The position numbers and the translations under genes were made by a program. A DNA stretch of 64,000 nt, taken from assembly GCF_007483685.1 (NCBI RefSeq), contig NZ_VMKN01000001.1:2344393-2408392 (forward strand), in the 5' to 3' direction. The stretch comes from Litoribacter populi (GTDB lineage Bacteria; Bacteroidota; Bacteroidia; Cytophagales; Cyclobacteriaceae). Below the pieces are notes generated by a model that was given only the letters and a program-made list of their open reading frames with translations, did not search any database and was not told the origin of the DNA. This document shows positions 54,229-63,520 of the stretch, in pieces (positions within the stretch are counted from its first letter, which is position 1; the number at the start of each line of letters is the position of its first letter).

Positions 54229-55455
54229 ATGAAAATCAAACTCTTCATCATAGCAACATGCATTTTGCTTTGTGGAATTACTGAATACGGACTATCCCAG
54301 CAATATTTCCCTGAAAAAAACTACTGGGAAAATAAAAAGCCTGAGGATGTCGGCATGAATGAAAAATTACTGCAAAAAGCCATCCAATATGCGCAACAGA
54401 ACGCCAGTAAAGCAGATAAAAACCTGAAAAAAGCTCATTATCAATCGGCATTTGGACGGGAACCCTTTGGATACCCTATCGGGCCCATGAAGCAACGGGG
54501 CAAGCCTACCGGCCTGGTAATTAAAAATGGTTATATTATTGCCGAGTGGGGAGAACCTGAAAGAGTGGATCTTACTTTTAGCGTTGCGAAAAGCCTGGTG
54601 TCTGCCACAGTGGGGCTAGGTTATGACCAAGGGCTAATAAAGAGTGAAAATGACTTGGTTTACCCATATATGGCTCCTATAATTCCCTACTCCTCCCTTC
54701 AAGCTCAAAGAAACAAGGCTGATAATTTGGAGGAGGAAGATGTTTTCGAGCTTTTCAATACCGAGCACAACCGCAAAATAACTTGGGATCACCTCTTAAG
54801 GCAGACGTCTGACTGGGAAGGAACGCTGTGGGGAAAACCTGACTGGGCCGATAGGCCGGAAAAAGATTCAGAAAATTGGATAGATAGAGAAAGAAATGAG
54901 CCAGGGTCGGTTTACGAATACAACGATACTAGAGTTAACGTTTTGGCGCTAGCCAGCATGAATATCTGGCGAAAAGCCCTGCCTGTGGTGTTAAAAGAAA
55001 ACCTGATGGATAAAATTGGCGCAAGTGACACTTGGAGATGGACTGGGTATGAAAACAGTTTTGTGATAATTGACGGTCAAATTCTTCAAGCGGTGAGTGG
55101 CGGATCCCATTGGGGAGGCGGCATGTTTATTAATGCGTATGATCAGGCTAGGTTTGGGCTTTTGACTTTAAAAAATGGCGCTTGGAATGGAAAGCAGATA
55201 TTATCTGAAGAGTGGATTAAAAAATCATTAACTCCCACATCGGCACAGCCAACATATGGGTTTATGAATTATTTCCTAAACACTGACAAATCATTACTCC
55301 CTGATGCTCCAGAATCAGCATTTTACCATTTAGGAGCGGGTGTGAACATGATCTATGTGGATAAAGAAAACGATCTGGTAGTGGTCACCAGGTGGCTGGA
55401 AGGACCTCATATGAACGGCTTTATAAAAAAAGTTTTGGAGAGTTTAAATAATTAA
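54229..55455 (+). CDS. beta-lactamase-family serine hydrolase
   Basis: 408-aa exported protein with a signal peptide (residues 1-24, ending GLSQ). Nucleophile motif S118-V-A-K121 in LTFSVAKSLVSA, a Tyr-x-Asn motif in GSVYEYNDTRVN, and a later GAGVNMIYVDKENDLVVVTRW segment. It belongs to the class C/DD-peptidase/esterase superfamily; esterase, peptidase or antibiotic activity cannot be separated here, and an antibiotic-resistance role is not supported. Confidence 0.9.
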   Translation: MKIKLFIIATCILLCGITEYGLSQQYFPEKNYWENKKPEDVGMNEKLLQKAIQYAQQNASKADKNLKKAHYQSAFGREPFGYPIGPMKQRGKPTGLVIKNGYIIAEWGEPERVDLTFSVAKSLVSATVGLGYDQGLIKSENDLVYPYMAPIIPYSSLQAQRNKADNLEEEDVFELFNTEHNRKITWDHLLRQTSDWEGTLWGKPDWADRPEKDSENWIDRERNEPGSVYEYNDTRVNVLALASMNIWRKALPVVLKENLMDKIGASDTWRWTGYENSFVIIDGQILQAVSGGSHWGGGMFINAYDQARFGLLTLKNGAWNGKQILSEEWIKKSLTPTSAQPTYGFMNYFLNTDKSLLPDAPESAFYHLGAGVNMIYVDKENDLVVVTRWLEGPHMNGFIKKVLESLNN

Positions 55456-55480
55456 GGGAAGTAAAACTTCCCTTTTTTTA
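55454..55480. terminator. bidirectional terminator between serine hydrolase and RhlE-like helicase
   Basis: 9-bp stem AAGGGAAGT/ACTTCCCTT with a 3-base loop and T-tract, between two convergent genes. Confidence 0.8.
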
Positions 55481-56851
55481 ATCTATTTCTGAATTTACAT
55501 TCTTCCTTTCTCTAAACTTGGGTTTTGAGGAAGATTTTTGGTGGGAGCTACTTTTTGCCTCACCGATATTGTTTTCAGTACTAGGATTTGGAGTACTACC
55601 GCCTTCATTTTTGGCTGGCCTATTTTGTTTCCCTCTTGGCTTTGAAAACTTCTTATTGCCATTTGGTTTCTTCCGATCAAAATTTGCTTTCCTTTGGCCA
55701 CTACCTTGATTATCTAATTTGGGAGCCTCACCCAAATGATCAGGTAAAGGATGCTGTTCTAATTCCAATCCAATCAACTTCTCAATGTTGTTGAATTTAA
55801 ACTTGTCTTTGGAGTTTACAAAAGTAATAGCTTCACCTTGGCTATCAGCCCTGGCTGTTCTACCAACTCGGTGAACATAATCTTCTGGATCAGACGGGGT
55901 GTCATAGTTAATGACCAACTCAATACCTACTACATCAATTCCACGCGAAATAATATCGGTCCCAATCAAAATTTTGATCGCACGATTTTTAAATGCGGAC
56001 ATGATTTTCTCCCTTTCCAGCTGCTCAAGGTCTGAATGGAAAGCCTCAACCTCAAAATCTTTTTTAAGAACCTTATAAAGGGATTTCACCTTATCTTTAG
56101 TAGAAGCAAAGATTATCACAGCTTCAAATGCTTTTTGAGACAATATATGTTTCACTAAGCCCTCCTTTTGATTATCATGCACATGATAAACACTTTGGGT
56201 GATACCTTTGGCTGTTTTGCCCAATGCAATACTAATGGAAATTGGGTCCTTCAAAATCTTAGAAGAGAATTGTCTAATCTTTTGAGGCATAGTTGCTGAG
56301 AAAAGCACAGTTTGCCTTTCCTTAGGAAGATAAGTGACTATCTTAAGAAGATCTTCGGAAAATCCCATGTCCATCATCCTGTCAGCTTCATCGAGGATTA
56401 GGTGTTGCAAATTTTCGAACTTGATTTTGCCACTAGCCAAAAGTGCAATTAATCTACCTGGGGTTGCTACCACTATTTCAGCACCAGTTTCCAAAGCCCT
56501 TTTCTGCTGTTCCCACACAACACCATCACCACCACCATAGACGGCAATCGAACTAATACCAAGAAAATAGGCAAAGCCTTGGATTTGTTGGTCGATTTGA
56601 ATAGCCAGCTCCCGGGTTGGCGCCAAAATTAAAGTATTAATGTCTGAAGAACCACTCTTGGCAATCTTGTGCAAAATTGGAAGAATAAAAGCTGCTGTCT
56701 TACCGGTTCCGGTTTGGGCTGTGGCGATAAGATCTTTACCTTCCATAATAGCGGGAATGGCCTCTTGTTGTATGGGGGTAGGTTTGTCAAAACCCATTGC
56801 ATCGAGACCTTCTTGTAATGAGTCTACGAAATTAAATTTATCAAAAGTCAA
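55478..56851 (-). CDS. DEAD-box RNA helicase (RhlE-like)
   Basis: 457-aa ATP-dependent RNA helicase. Q motif FDKPTPIQQEAIP near residue 21, Walker A AQTGTGKT, DEAD in LILDEADRMMDMGF, SAT in VLFSATMP, and helicase-C motifs IIFAST, IGTDIISRGID and HRVGRTARA. The basic C-terminal tail (residues ~375-457, rich in Lys, Asn, Ser) is RNA-binding and typical of cold-adapted or ribosome-biogenesis helicases. No ATG is present: TTG 56851 gives MTFDKFNF, the usual start of this family; TTG 56857 is the alternative. Confidence 0.93.
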   Translation of the reverse strand: MTFDKFNFVDSLQEGLDAMGFDKPTPIQQEAIPAIMEGKDLIATAQTGTGKTAAFILPILHKIAKSGSSDINTLILAPTRELAIQIDQQIQGFAYFLGISSIAVYGGGDGVVWEQQKRALETGAEIVVATPGRLIALLASGKIKFENLQHLILDEADRMMDMGFSEDLLKIVTYLPKERQTVLFSATMPQKIRQFSSKILKDPISISIALGKTAKGITQSVYHVHDNQKEGLVKHILSQKAFEAVIIFASTKDKVKSLYKVLKKDFEVEAFHSDLEQLEREKIMSAFKNRAIKILIGTDIISRGIDVVGIELVINYDTPSDPEDYVHRVGRTARADSQGEAITFVNSKDKFKFNNIEKLIGLELEQHPLPDHLGEAPKLDNQGSGQRKANFDRKKPNGNKKFSKPRGKQNRPAKNEGGSTPNPSTENNIGEAKSSSHQKSSSKPKFRERKNVNSEID

Positions 56852-57023
56852 AATCAATAATTGTTAATGGTGAATAAGTCAAAGAAATATAAGAGAATCC
56901 TTCATATTTCTAGTCCTAACAATAGAAGGATAAAAATCATTCAATTCAATATTTATAAAAAAATGAATGATCCTCAGCCTAAAGATAAAAATTTAAGCCA
57001 AGGATCAAGATCAAATGATTGTA

Positions 57024-58691
57024 TTACTTCATTATTTTTTCCAAAATTTTATAAGTTATCAAGTAAGTCGGCCTGACGCCTTCCACTCCCAAGGCTCCTG
57101 ATGCCAATGTACTTCCTGTTTCTAATGGGTTATCCGAGGCATAATAAGCATACAACACTTTTACATTTTTCCGGATGCTGTGCCTAATTTGACTAGCAGC
57201 TTGGATGGCTTTTTGATAATGAGCGCCTTCCATTTCTAGACCGGCAGCTTTCCAGCTAGACTCCATGAAGTAGGTAAGAACATCTCTGTTTTGAAGCGAA
57301 GTGCCCAATACAGTGATCATCGGACCTTCATATACTCCTAAACCAAACCCTTGAAAGTCTTTCACAGATAATTCATTCTTCAGTGGATAATTATCTGCAG
57401 TGCCTTCAAAAACATGGCTATCAGGAATCATAATATCACCTTTATTCCCTTTGAGAATCCCGGCCTTGCCCATAATTGACACAGAAACCACGTCCAAGGA
57501 TATTTTATCCTCACCAGATTCATATGGCTTTAGCAGTTCATCCATGCATTCATAGGCTTGCTCTCCAAAAGCATAATCCATAACTACGAATACGGGTTTT
57601 TTCTTTTTGTCTGAAGGTATTTTAACACCCGGAATCAAGGTGTCTTTCTTCATTTTGGCTGTATCAAAAACCTGCACGCCAATATTGGTTCCCGATAGAT
57701 CAGGAAGGTCATAAAAGCCATGTGATTTGGCATAAGAAGCAATTTCCTTCGACTTATTAGTTTTAGACATTACAGATATGTCCATCGCACTGGTTTCCAA
57801 TTCTTCGTAAGTGTCTAGCCCCAAAGCCTGGTGTCCATACACGAGATTTAATACGCTGTGAAGATTTGCAGAGATAATATGAATAGGTCTATCTATAAGC
57901 TTTTCCTCCTCAAGGAAAGCCTTAATTCGATTCGCCCATAACTCACCGTAGACATGATGACCTACTCTTTCTCTTAAGGTTGCAGAAAAACTTATTTCCC
58001 GATCATTAGCATTGACAGCTTCGTCAATGGAGAGCTTGCCTAAGTAGTAAATAATAGAAAAAAGACTGTTGCTATTAGAAGAATCATCAAATTTGCGAAC
58101 CGCTTGAATCGTCTCCTCATAAGTTCTGCCCGTGATATGGCTCAGATAAGAACATGCCGCCTCTCGGTCAAACTCCTCCCCTCTTTTTTCCTTATCCACA
58201 ATTTCGGCAAGTTTCTGCCAATTCAGATTTTCCTTGCCTTTATGGTCAGTGCTGTTGTGGCGAATTATTTCCGCCTCGATATAAAGAAAAGTCAAATGGG
58301 TTAAAATATCATAGATATCACTTTTTCCCCTTGTCATCTCTACATACATCTGGCTTTTATCCACTCTGTAGCAATTACGTTTTCTTCGTGGTGGAACCAG
58401 TGTCGGGAAATCACTGTGTTCATATCCCTCACGGCTAATTAATCTTACAAAACGGCATTCCTCAATACCTTTAGGCAGCCTTTCCATAATATATAGAAGG
58501 CCATCAAGTTCTATTTTTTCCTTATCAGTAATAAGACCATATATCTCTGGACTTAACACTAAAAGTGAACTAATCAAGGATTCCCCTGAAACCCCCATTG
58601 GTTTATAAGTTCCTCTGGTAAACAAATGCCGCATGGTAATATAAAGTTTCTCAATGGCTGCCCGGGATTCTTGTGCTCTAGTTCTTTTCAT
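57024..58691 (-). CDS. DUF6909-like conserved protein with nucleosidase-like C-terminus
   Basis: 555-aa cytoplasmic protein that I believe belongs to a Bacteroidota family annotated DUF6909; I am not fully sure. The N-terminal ~330 residues are helical and charged with no recognised motif. The C-terminal ~200 residues contain VVSVSIMGKAGILKGNKGDIMIP and GLEMEGAHYQKAIQAA, whose LEMEG pattern resembles the active-site region of purine-nucleoside-phosphorylase-like enzymes. A possible nucleosidase role is inference. A promoter (58719-58747) precedes it. Confidence 0.65.
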   Translation of the reverse strand: MKRTRAQESRAAIEKLYITMRHLFTRGTYKPMGVSGESLISSLLVLSPEIYGLITDKEKIELDGLLYIMERLPKGIEECRFVRLISREGYEHSDFPTLVPPRRKRNCYRVDKSQMYVEMTRGKSDIYDILTHLTFLYIEAEIIRHNSTDHKGKENLNWQKLAEIVDKEKRGEEFDREAACSYLSHITGRTYEETIQAVRKFDDSSNSNSLFSIIYYLGKLSIDEAVNANDREISFSATLRERVGHHVYGELWANRIKAFLEEEKLIDRPIHIISANLHSVLNLVYGHQALGLDTYEELETSAMDISVMSKTNKSKEIASYAKSHGFYDLPDLSGTNIGVQVFDTAKMKKDTLIPGVKIPSDKKKKPVFVVMDYAFGEQAYECMDELLKPYESGEDKISLDVVSVSIMGKAGILKGNKGDIMIPDSHVFEGTADNYPLKNELSVKDFQGFGLGVYEGPMITVLGTSLQNRDVLTYFMESSWKAAGLEMEGAHYQKAIQAASQIRHSIRKNVKVLYAYYASDNPLETGSTLASGALGVEGVRPTYLITYKILEKIMK

Positions 58692-58718
58692 AGCAAATAA
58701 TATAAGATTAAAATTCTA

Positions 58719-58747
58719 CAAAGTTAAATAAAAAAGTTTACCCAAAA
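58719..58747 (-). promoter_or_regulatory. candidate promoter of the DUF6909-like gene
   Basis: On the minus strand TTTTG (58743-58747), 16-base spacer, TAACTTTG (58719-58726), ending about 27 bases before the start codon. The spacer is one base short of the usual range. Confidence 0.5.
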
Positions 58748-58914
58748 CTTTAATAGTTCAGGTATTGGACTTTAGCGCTTCTTTATCAGCCAAATAATTA
58801 GAGAAATAGGTGAAATAGGCCATTGAAACCAAAATACTGGTTCTAACGTTAAACTTTCAGCAATAATAGTATTACTTTCACGAATGAAAGGAGTTATTCC
58901 TATAATTAAACCAC

Positions 58915-59340
58915 ATGCCTAAGTTCAGCAATATCATTATTACAGCCGGAGTCATCATAGTTAGTGTGGCTGTTTCCCTTGGCTTTGTTTCTAACAATCC
59001 TGAAAATATCATCATCGGGGATTGGGAAGAAGCTGCTTGGACTTATGAAAAGGCCAACGAACCCTCTATGTTTTATTATGATCTCACTACTGTAAGAAAA
59101 CACGAGGCTGAAAATTGGATTTTTGGAGATGATAATACCATCATATTTATGAAAAATGATGAAGTCGTAGGAAAAGGTAAATGGATATTAAAAGGTCGTG
59201 GGCATATTTTGAAATTGACCCATGAAGATGGTCATGTGGAGCGATATGATATTAAAGAATTGAATGACAATGAATTGATCTTGAATTTTGATATTGGTAT
59301 GGAGTCACGAGGTATAGCAAAATTAACTTTTAAAAAATAA
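58915..59340 (+). CDS. small exported lipocalin-like protein
   Basis: 141-aa protein with an N-terminal hydrophobic segment (residues 5-24) and a compact beta-rich region. The pattern GDWEEAAWTYEK, VVGKGKWILKGRGHILKLTHEDGHVERYDI, with GxW near the start, suggests a lipocalin-like domain. Ligand unknown. It is 11 bases upstream of the DUF1275 gene. Confidence 0.6.
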   Translation: MPKFSNIIITAGVIIVSVAVSLGFVSNNPENIIIGDWEEAAWTYEKANEPSMFYYDLTTVRKHEAENWIFGDDNTIIFMKNDEVVGKGKWILKGRGHILKLTHEDGHVERYDIKELNDNELILNFDIGMESRGIAKLTFKK

Positions 59341-59351
59341 TACATCCCAGA

Positions 59352-60107
59352 ATGTTAAGAAACGATCAGAAAAAAAGATCAACCAAGGACAACCTTATGC
59401 TTGCCGGCTCTACTGCTACCGCAGCTGGTATGGTCAATGTAGCAAGTGTGGTAGCCTTTTTTGCTTTTACTTCAAATGTTACCGGTCATGTGGCAATTTT
59501 GGCCGAAGAAATAGTGAAAGGCCATTGGCATCAAGTGTATATCGTCTTGATTTGGTTATTACTTTTTCTCTTTGGAGCTTTTTTAGCGAATTACCTAATC
59601 TATTCAGTAGTTAGAAAAGGAACTTACGTTGCTCACTCTGTTCCAGTTATTATAGAAATTATCGTTTTGCTGGGTGTTGCTTTCTATGGGCATAATTATT
59701 ATTCAGAAACCTTAAGAGAAACAGAATGGCTCGTGGGGGCTCTACTTTTTTGCATGGGACTTCAAAATAGCCTTGTATCCACTATAACTGGAGGAGTTGT
59801 CAAAACTACGCACGTTACCGGCCTTTTTACTGACCTTGGAGCTGAATTGTCCCAGTGGTTTCATCCTAAAACGGAAAGCACCAAGATTTTGAAGGACAGA
59901 CTTACTCTGAGATTTACTATATTGTCATTCTATATTTTCGGAGGACTGGTAGGCGGATGGTTCTTTTTAAGATTTGACTTTCACGTATTTTATCTAGTTG
60001 CAGCTATTATGCTATTTGTGGCCTATTATGACATGACCATGCTAGTAACCAAAAAGACCATCATGAAAATTAAACGTCCGGCCCACGAAATACAGGAACA
60101 GAATTAA
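59352..60107 (+). CDS. DUF1275/YoaK family membrane protein
   Basis: 251-aa inner-membrane protein with about six transmembrane helices. Family-type segments: GMVNVASVVAFFAFTSNVTGHVAILAEE near residue 25 and CMGLQNSLVSTITGGVVKTTHVTGLFTDLG near residue 133. The function is unknown; a transporter-like role is suspected for the family. The following TetR gene, 14 bases on, may regulate the set. Confidence 0.9.
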   Translation: MLRNDQKKRSTKDNLMLAGSTATAAGMVNVASVVAFFAFTSNVTGHVAILAEEIVKGHWHQVYIVLIWLLLFLFGAFLANYLIYSVVRKGTYVAHSVPVIIEIIVLLGVAFYGHNYYSETLRETEWLVGALLFCMGLQNSLVSTITGGVVKTTHVTGLFTDLGAELSQWFHPKTESTKILKDRLTLRFTILSFYIFGGLVGGWFFLRFDFHVFYLVAAIMLFVAYYDMTMLVTKKTIMKIKRPAHEIQEQN

Positions 60108-60121
60108 GCTTCAATTATCGT

Positions 60122-60808
60122 ATGGAAATAGATATTCATTTACCAAAAAATGAGAATTTGTACCTCATTAATCCGGAAAATTCGGCTTTGGGCAAAAAAA
60201 TCATCGTTTCAAGTATTGGTATGATCAGAGAATTGGGAATTGAGGATTTCACTTTCAAAAAATTGGCGCGAGAGATCAAGTCTAATGAAGCATCAATTTA
60301 CCGCTATTTCACTAATAAGCATAACTTGCTGGTATATCTGATTTCTGTTTATTGGGAAGTGTTGAATATGAAAATTGAGTTTTCTACAGAATTCACCGTC
60401 ACACCGAAAGACAAACTTGACAGGGTAATTGATATTTTAGTAAATATTGAATCGGCCTCACCTTCCATCAAAAACATGGATATCAGAAGTCTTCACGAAA
60501 TTGTTCTTTCAGAATCCGCAAAAGCTTACTTGACAAAAAAAGTAGACCTTGAAGATCAACAAGGTTATTTCAAAAGCTATGAAAAGCTGGTTGATACAAT
60601 TTCAAAAATCTTTATTGAGGTAAATGATGAATATGAATTTCCACGTGCATTAGCCTGCAACCTTATTGAAACAACTTACGAGCAGTTTTATTTCTCACAG
60701 CATTTTCAAACCCTTACTGAATTTCAAAATTCAGACAGTAAACCGAAAGTAAAGAGATTTCTAGAAACTTTGATGTTTTCAGTATTGACAAAAGGGACCC
60801 TAAATTAG
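60122..60808 (+). CDS. TetR family transcriptional regulator
   Basis: 228-aa DNA-binding protein. Helix-turn-helix region about residues 30-70: GMIRELGIEDFTFKKLAREI followed by NEASIYRYFTNKHNLLVYLI, the usual TetR arrangement in which Y-R-Y-F is typical. The C-terminal region is helical and variable. It probably controls the lipocalin-like and DUF1275 genes directly upstream, which is inference from position. Its stop codon falls in the terminator hairpin. Confidence 0.88.
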   Translation: MEIDIHLPKNENLYLINPENSALGKKIIVSSIGMIRELGIEDFTFKKLAREIKSNEASIYRYFTNKHNLLVYLISVYWEVLNMKIEFSTEFTVTPKDKLDRVIDILVNIESASPSIKNMDIRSLHEIVLSESAKAYLTKKVDLEDQQGYFKSYEKLVDTISKIFIEVNDEYEFPRALACNLIETTYEQFYFSQHFQTLTEFQNSDSKPKVKRFLETLMFSVLTKGTLN

Positions 60809-60822
60809 GGTCCCTTTTTTTA
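60791..60822. terminator. bidirectional terminator between the TetR gene and msrA
   Basis: 12-bp stem AAAGGGACCCTA/TAGGGTCCCTTT with a 3-base loop AAT and T-tract; the TetR stop lies in the stem and the msrA stop at its end. Confidence 0.85.
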
Positions 60823-61476
60823 TTTTAGTTTATCAGCAAAAACCTTTTTGAATTTTTCAACCTTTGGTCTTATTACATATTGACAATAGGCCTGCCCTGC
60901 ATTCAATTTATAGTAATTCTGGTGGTATTCTTCTGCCAGGTAGAAGTTTGAGAAAGGGGTAATCTCTGTTACAATCGGCTTTTCAAAAACCTTTTCTTCA
61001 TTCAATTTACTCTTGAAGTGATCCGCTTGTTTACGCTGTTCTTCAGTGTGATAAAACACTGCGCTTCTATATTGAGGACCTACATCATTACCTTGTCGAT
61101 TTAAAGTAGTAGGATCATGAGTTGACCAAAAAATCTCCAATATATCACTATAGGAAATGACTTTAGGATCAAAATAAAATTGTATAACTTCAGCATGACC
61201 AGAAGTTCCGGAGATTACTTTTTGATATGCTGGATTGGCTATATGTCCACCGCTATACCCGGACTTTACCTCTTCTACACCCTCAAGGTCTTGATAGATG
61301 GCTTCAATGCACCAGAAACAACCGCTGCCCAAAGTGGCCACTTCGTATCCATCGGGAATATTCACTTCTGTTTTGGGTAAATCATTCATGGGTTTGTTGG
61401 ACTTGTTGGATGACTTTTGTCCGCAGGCGGAAAAAGCCATAAGAAATGCGAAAATAAATACAGTTAATCTTTCCAT
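60820..61476 (-). CDS. msrA: peptide-methionine (S)-S-oxide reductase
   Basis: Repairs oxidised methionine S-sulfoxide. 218 aa with an export signal and lipoprotein-type Cys18 (FSACGQ), so a periplasmic or membrane-anchored form. Catalytic Cys53 in GSGCFWCIEA; GYSGGHIANPAYQKVISGTSGHAEV near 73, STHDPTTLNRQGNDVGPQYRS near 112 and AEEYHQNYY near 180 are typical. No MsrB domain is fused. Third gene of a run on this strand after PA0069-type and DUF3253 genes. Confidence 0.95.
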   Translation of the reverse strand: MERLTVFIFAFLMAFSACGQKSSNKSNKPMNDLPKTEVNIPDGYEVATLGSGCFWCIEAIYQDLEGVEEVKSGYSGGHIANPAYQKVISGTSGHAEVIQFYFDPKVISYSDILEIFWSTHDPTTLNRQGNDVGPQYRSAVFYHTEEQRKQADHFKSKLNEEKVFEKPIVTEITPFSNFYLAEEYHQNYYKLNAGQAYCQYVIRPKVEKFKKVFADKLK

Positions 61477-61496
61477 TGATATTTCTCAATTGGTAA

Positions 61497-61805
61497 TTAG
61501 GGTTTAGGAACCTTTATCCTAACTGGGCCAGTGGGCATTTGGTTTTTATGAACCTCAATTCCTTTTTGCATAACGGAGATTTTCCCATCCCGATAAAGTC
61601 TCATCATTTCCTGCTGGACATCTGACATGAATTCACGCCAGGCCTGGGGAAATATCCATCTTGCAATTTCGGAGGGGCAAAAAGTGTTATCCCCCCTTTG
61701 CCTTCCCATTTCCATAATGGCTGATTCTAAAACAGAGGAAATTTTCCCCTCTTCCGTTAGGGTTTCTGAAGAGTTATATTTTTTGCTTGAATTCAATTTT
61801 TGCAT
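61497..61805 (-). CDS. DUF3253 protein
   Basis: 102-aa cytoplasmic protein. The DUF3253 region (SSVLESAIMEMGRQRGDNTFCPSEIARWIFPQAWREF, then MRLYRDGKISVMQKG and GPVRIKVP) resembles a winged-helix-type fold; function unknown. The start is one base after the end of the PA0069-type gene and msrA begins 20 bases downstream, so the three are likely co-transcribed. Confidence 0.86.
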   Translation of the reverse strand: MQKLNSSKKYNSSETLTEEGKISSVLESAIMEMGRQRGDNTFCPSEIARWIFPQAWREFMSDVQQEMMRLYRDGKISVMQKGIEVHKNQMPTGPVRIKVPKP

Positions 61806-61806
61806 A

Positions 61807-62862
61807 TCAGAATAATCTCAACTGTTTTCTGGGATTGAAAAGTGAAAGATCATAATCAGGCATTTTCCTTTCTGCCATATACTTTTTCACCCCTTGGTCA
61901 AATATTCTTTTGATAACTTCTGCAATAGGTCCATCTCCTTTGATCCTTCGGCCCCATTCATTGTCTTTTAAACTCCCTCCATGCAAACTTTTGATTTGGT
62001 GGAGAACTTTATGCTTTCTATCCGGAAACTCCCTTTCCAGCCATTCTGTAAAAATTTCTTCGAGTTGCCCATTAAGCCTTACCACTGTATAGCCTGCACA
62101 TAGTGCTCCAGCCCTTGAAGCCAGGCGTAAGATTTCAAGAATATCGTTATTATTAATCCCTGGTATAATCGGAGCAATCATTATTCCCACAGGAATATGA
62201 TTTAAAGTGAATTTTTCAATCAACTTGATTTTCTTTTCCGCTGTGGCCGTTCTAGGCTCGAGAACTTGCTTTAATGCTGGATCAAGATGATTAATGCTAA
62301 AATATACATGAACTAACCGCAGCTTTGCCAATTCAATAAGGATATCCATATCTCTTTCAATCAGAGAATTTTTGGTTATCAAACTCACTGGATGCTTATT
62401 ATCCAAACAAATTTGAAGAATCTTACGTGTAAGCTGAAATTTTTTCTCTGCTGGTTGATAACAATCAGTATTCCCTGAAAGCATTATTGGGGAAGGCTGA
62501 TACCCCTTCCTTTCAAAGGTTTCTTTCAGCTTTTCGGCAATGTTGTGCTTGACCACGATATTAGTCTCAAAACCAAGTCCGGCATCGAAACCCCAGTAGG
62601 TATGGCTATTCCGGGCATAACAATAAATACAGCCATGTTCGCAACCCTGATAAGGATTAATGGAAAATGTCAATGGCAGATCGGGACTATCATTCTTACT
62701 CAAGGGATTTTTCACCGATTCCGAAAAGTACTTGGTAATGGGTTTGTCCTCATATTTGGGCACATCCAGACCTTCAGAGAATTGAGTTACCTCTCTTCTT
62801 TTCAAAAACCTGTTTTCTGGATGTATGTGGGATCCCCTACCCTTGAATTTGTCCGACTCCAT
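61807..62862 (-). CDS. PA0069 family radical SAM protein
   Basis: 351-aa radical SAM enzyme in the SplB-like PA0069/Rv2578c group. Cluster ligands sit in CEHGCIYCYAR (CX3CX2C), with the family phrases FSINPYQGCEHGC before it and GLGFETNIVVKHN after it. SLITKNSLIERDMDIL and FSINHLDPALKQVLEPRTATAEKK mark the mid-region. The substrate is not known; spore-photoproduct lyase is a relative, so nucleic acid is possible. Coupled to the DUF3253 gene. Confidence 0.92.
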   Translation of the reverse strand: MESDKFKGRGSHIHPENRFLKRREVTQFSEGLDVPKYEDKPITKYFSESVKNPLSKNDSPDLPLTFSINPYQGCEHGCIYCYARNSHTYWGFDAGLGFETNIVVKHNIAEKLKETFERKGYQPSPIMLSGNTDCYQPAEKKFQLTRKILQICLDNKHPVSLITKNSLIERDMDILIELAKLRLVHVYFSINHLDPALKQVLEPRTATAEKKIKLIEKFTLNHIPVGIMIAPIIPGINNNDILEILRLASRAGALCAGYTVVRLNGQLEEIFTEWLEREFPDRKHKVLHQIKSLHGGSLKDNEWGRRIKGDGPIAEVIKRIFDQGVKKYMAERKMPDYDLSLFNPRKQLRLF

Positions 62863-62926
62863 TCTAATCTAAAATGCCTTAATTAATGACTTCAATCATT
62901 ACTTATAGAAGGCAATTTGGCTGGAA

Positions 62927-63469
62927 TTAGTTGCAAACCATAATGAAGGCTGGCGGGAAATTTTTCATTGTCCAGCTCGCTTTCACATTACTGAAATGTT
63001 TGGCAAATTGAAACTTCAGAAGATAGGAATAACATATCTGTATGAAGGGCCCTTTTCCATTTAGCTTTTGGGAGCTTACCGCATAGATTTTCTCTCTTTC
63101 TTCTTTGGGTATAAGGCTAAAAGGAAGGGAAGAAAATATTACATTAGGCTGACTACCATTGATATGGTTTTCAAAATTTGAAGCTGAATCACAGATAATG
63201 TGGATGTTTTTCTGAGGAAATTCCTTTTTCAAGGAATCGCAGAATTTTTCACTAATCTCAAAGACATACAAATTGGCATCATTATCCATTTTTTCAACAA
63301 TGCCTCGGGTAATACTGCCATCTCCACCACCAAGTTCGACGATAGTCTTTGCTCCTTTCAATTCTGCGTAGGAGAGCATTTTATTGACAAGAGCCTTGGA
63401 ACTAAATGTAATGGCTCCTGTAGTTTTAATATTGGAGAATAATTCTTTATGAAGAAGGCTTTTATCCAT
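62927..63469 (-). CDS. SAM-dependent methyltransferase (phospholipid/rRNA-adenine methyltransferase-like)
   Basis: 180-aa class I methyltransferase. Motif I is VELGGGDGSITRGI near residue 40, with LYVFEISEKFCDSLKK next. SSLPFSLIPKEEREKIY resembles PmtA/KsgA-like enzymes. The short size and context fit phospholipid N-methyltransferase-like proteins; the substrate is uncertain. 64 bases upstream of the PA0069-type gene on the same strand. Confidence 0.82.
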   Translation of the reverse strand: MDKSLLHKELFSNIKTTGAITFSSKALVNKMLSYAELKGAKTIVELGGGDGSITRGIVEKMDNDANLYVFEISEKFCDSLKKEFPQKNIHIICDSASNFENHINGSQPNVIFSSLPFSLIPKEEREKIYAVSSQKLNGKGPFIQICYSYLLKFQFAKHFSNVKASWTMKNFPPAFIMVCN

Positions 63470-63520
63470 TGATTATAAAATTTTCAGATGATTACAATGA
63501 ATAAATTTACTAAATTTTCT

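Noticed and set aside
54229-55455. Antibiotic-resistance beta-lactamase
   Set aside because: Only superfamily motifs are visible (SVAK, YxN); many esterases and peptidases share them.
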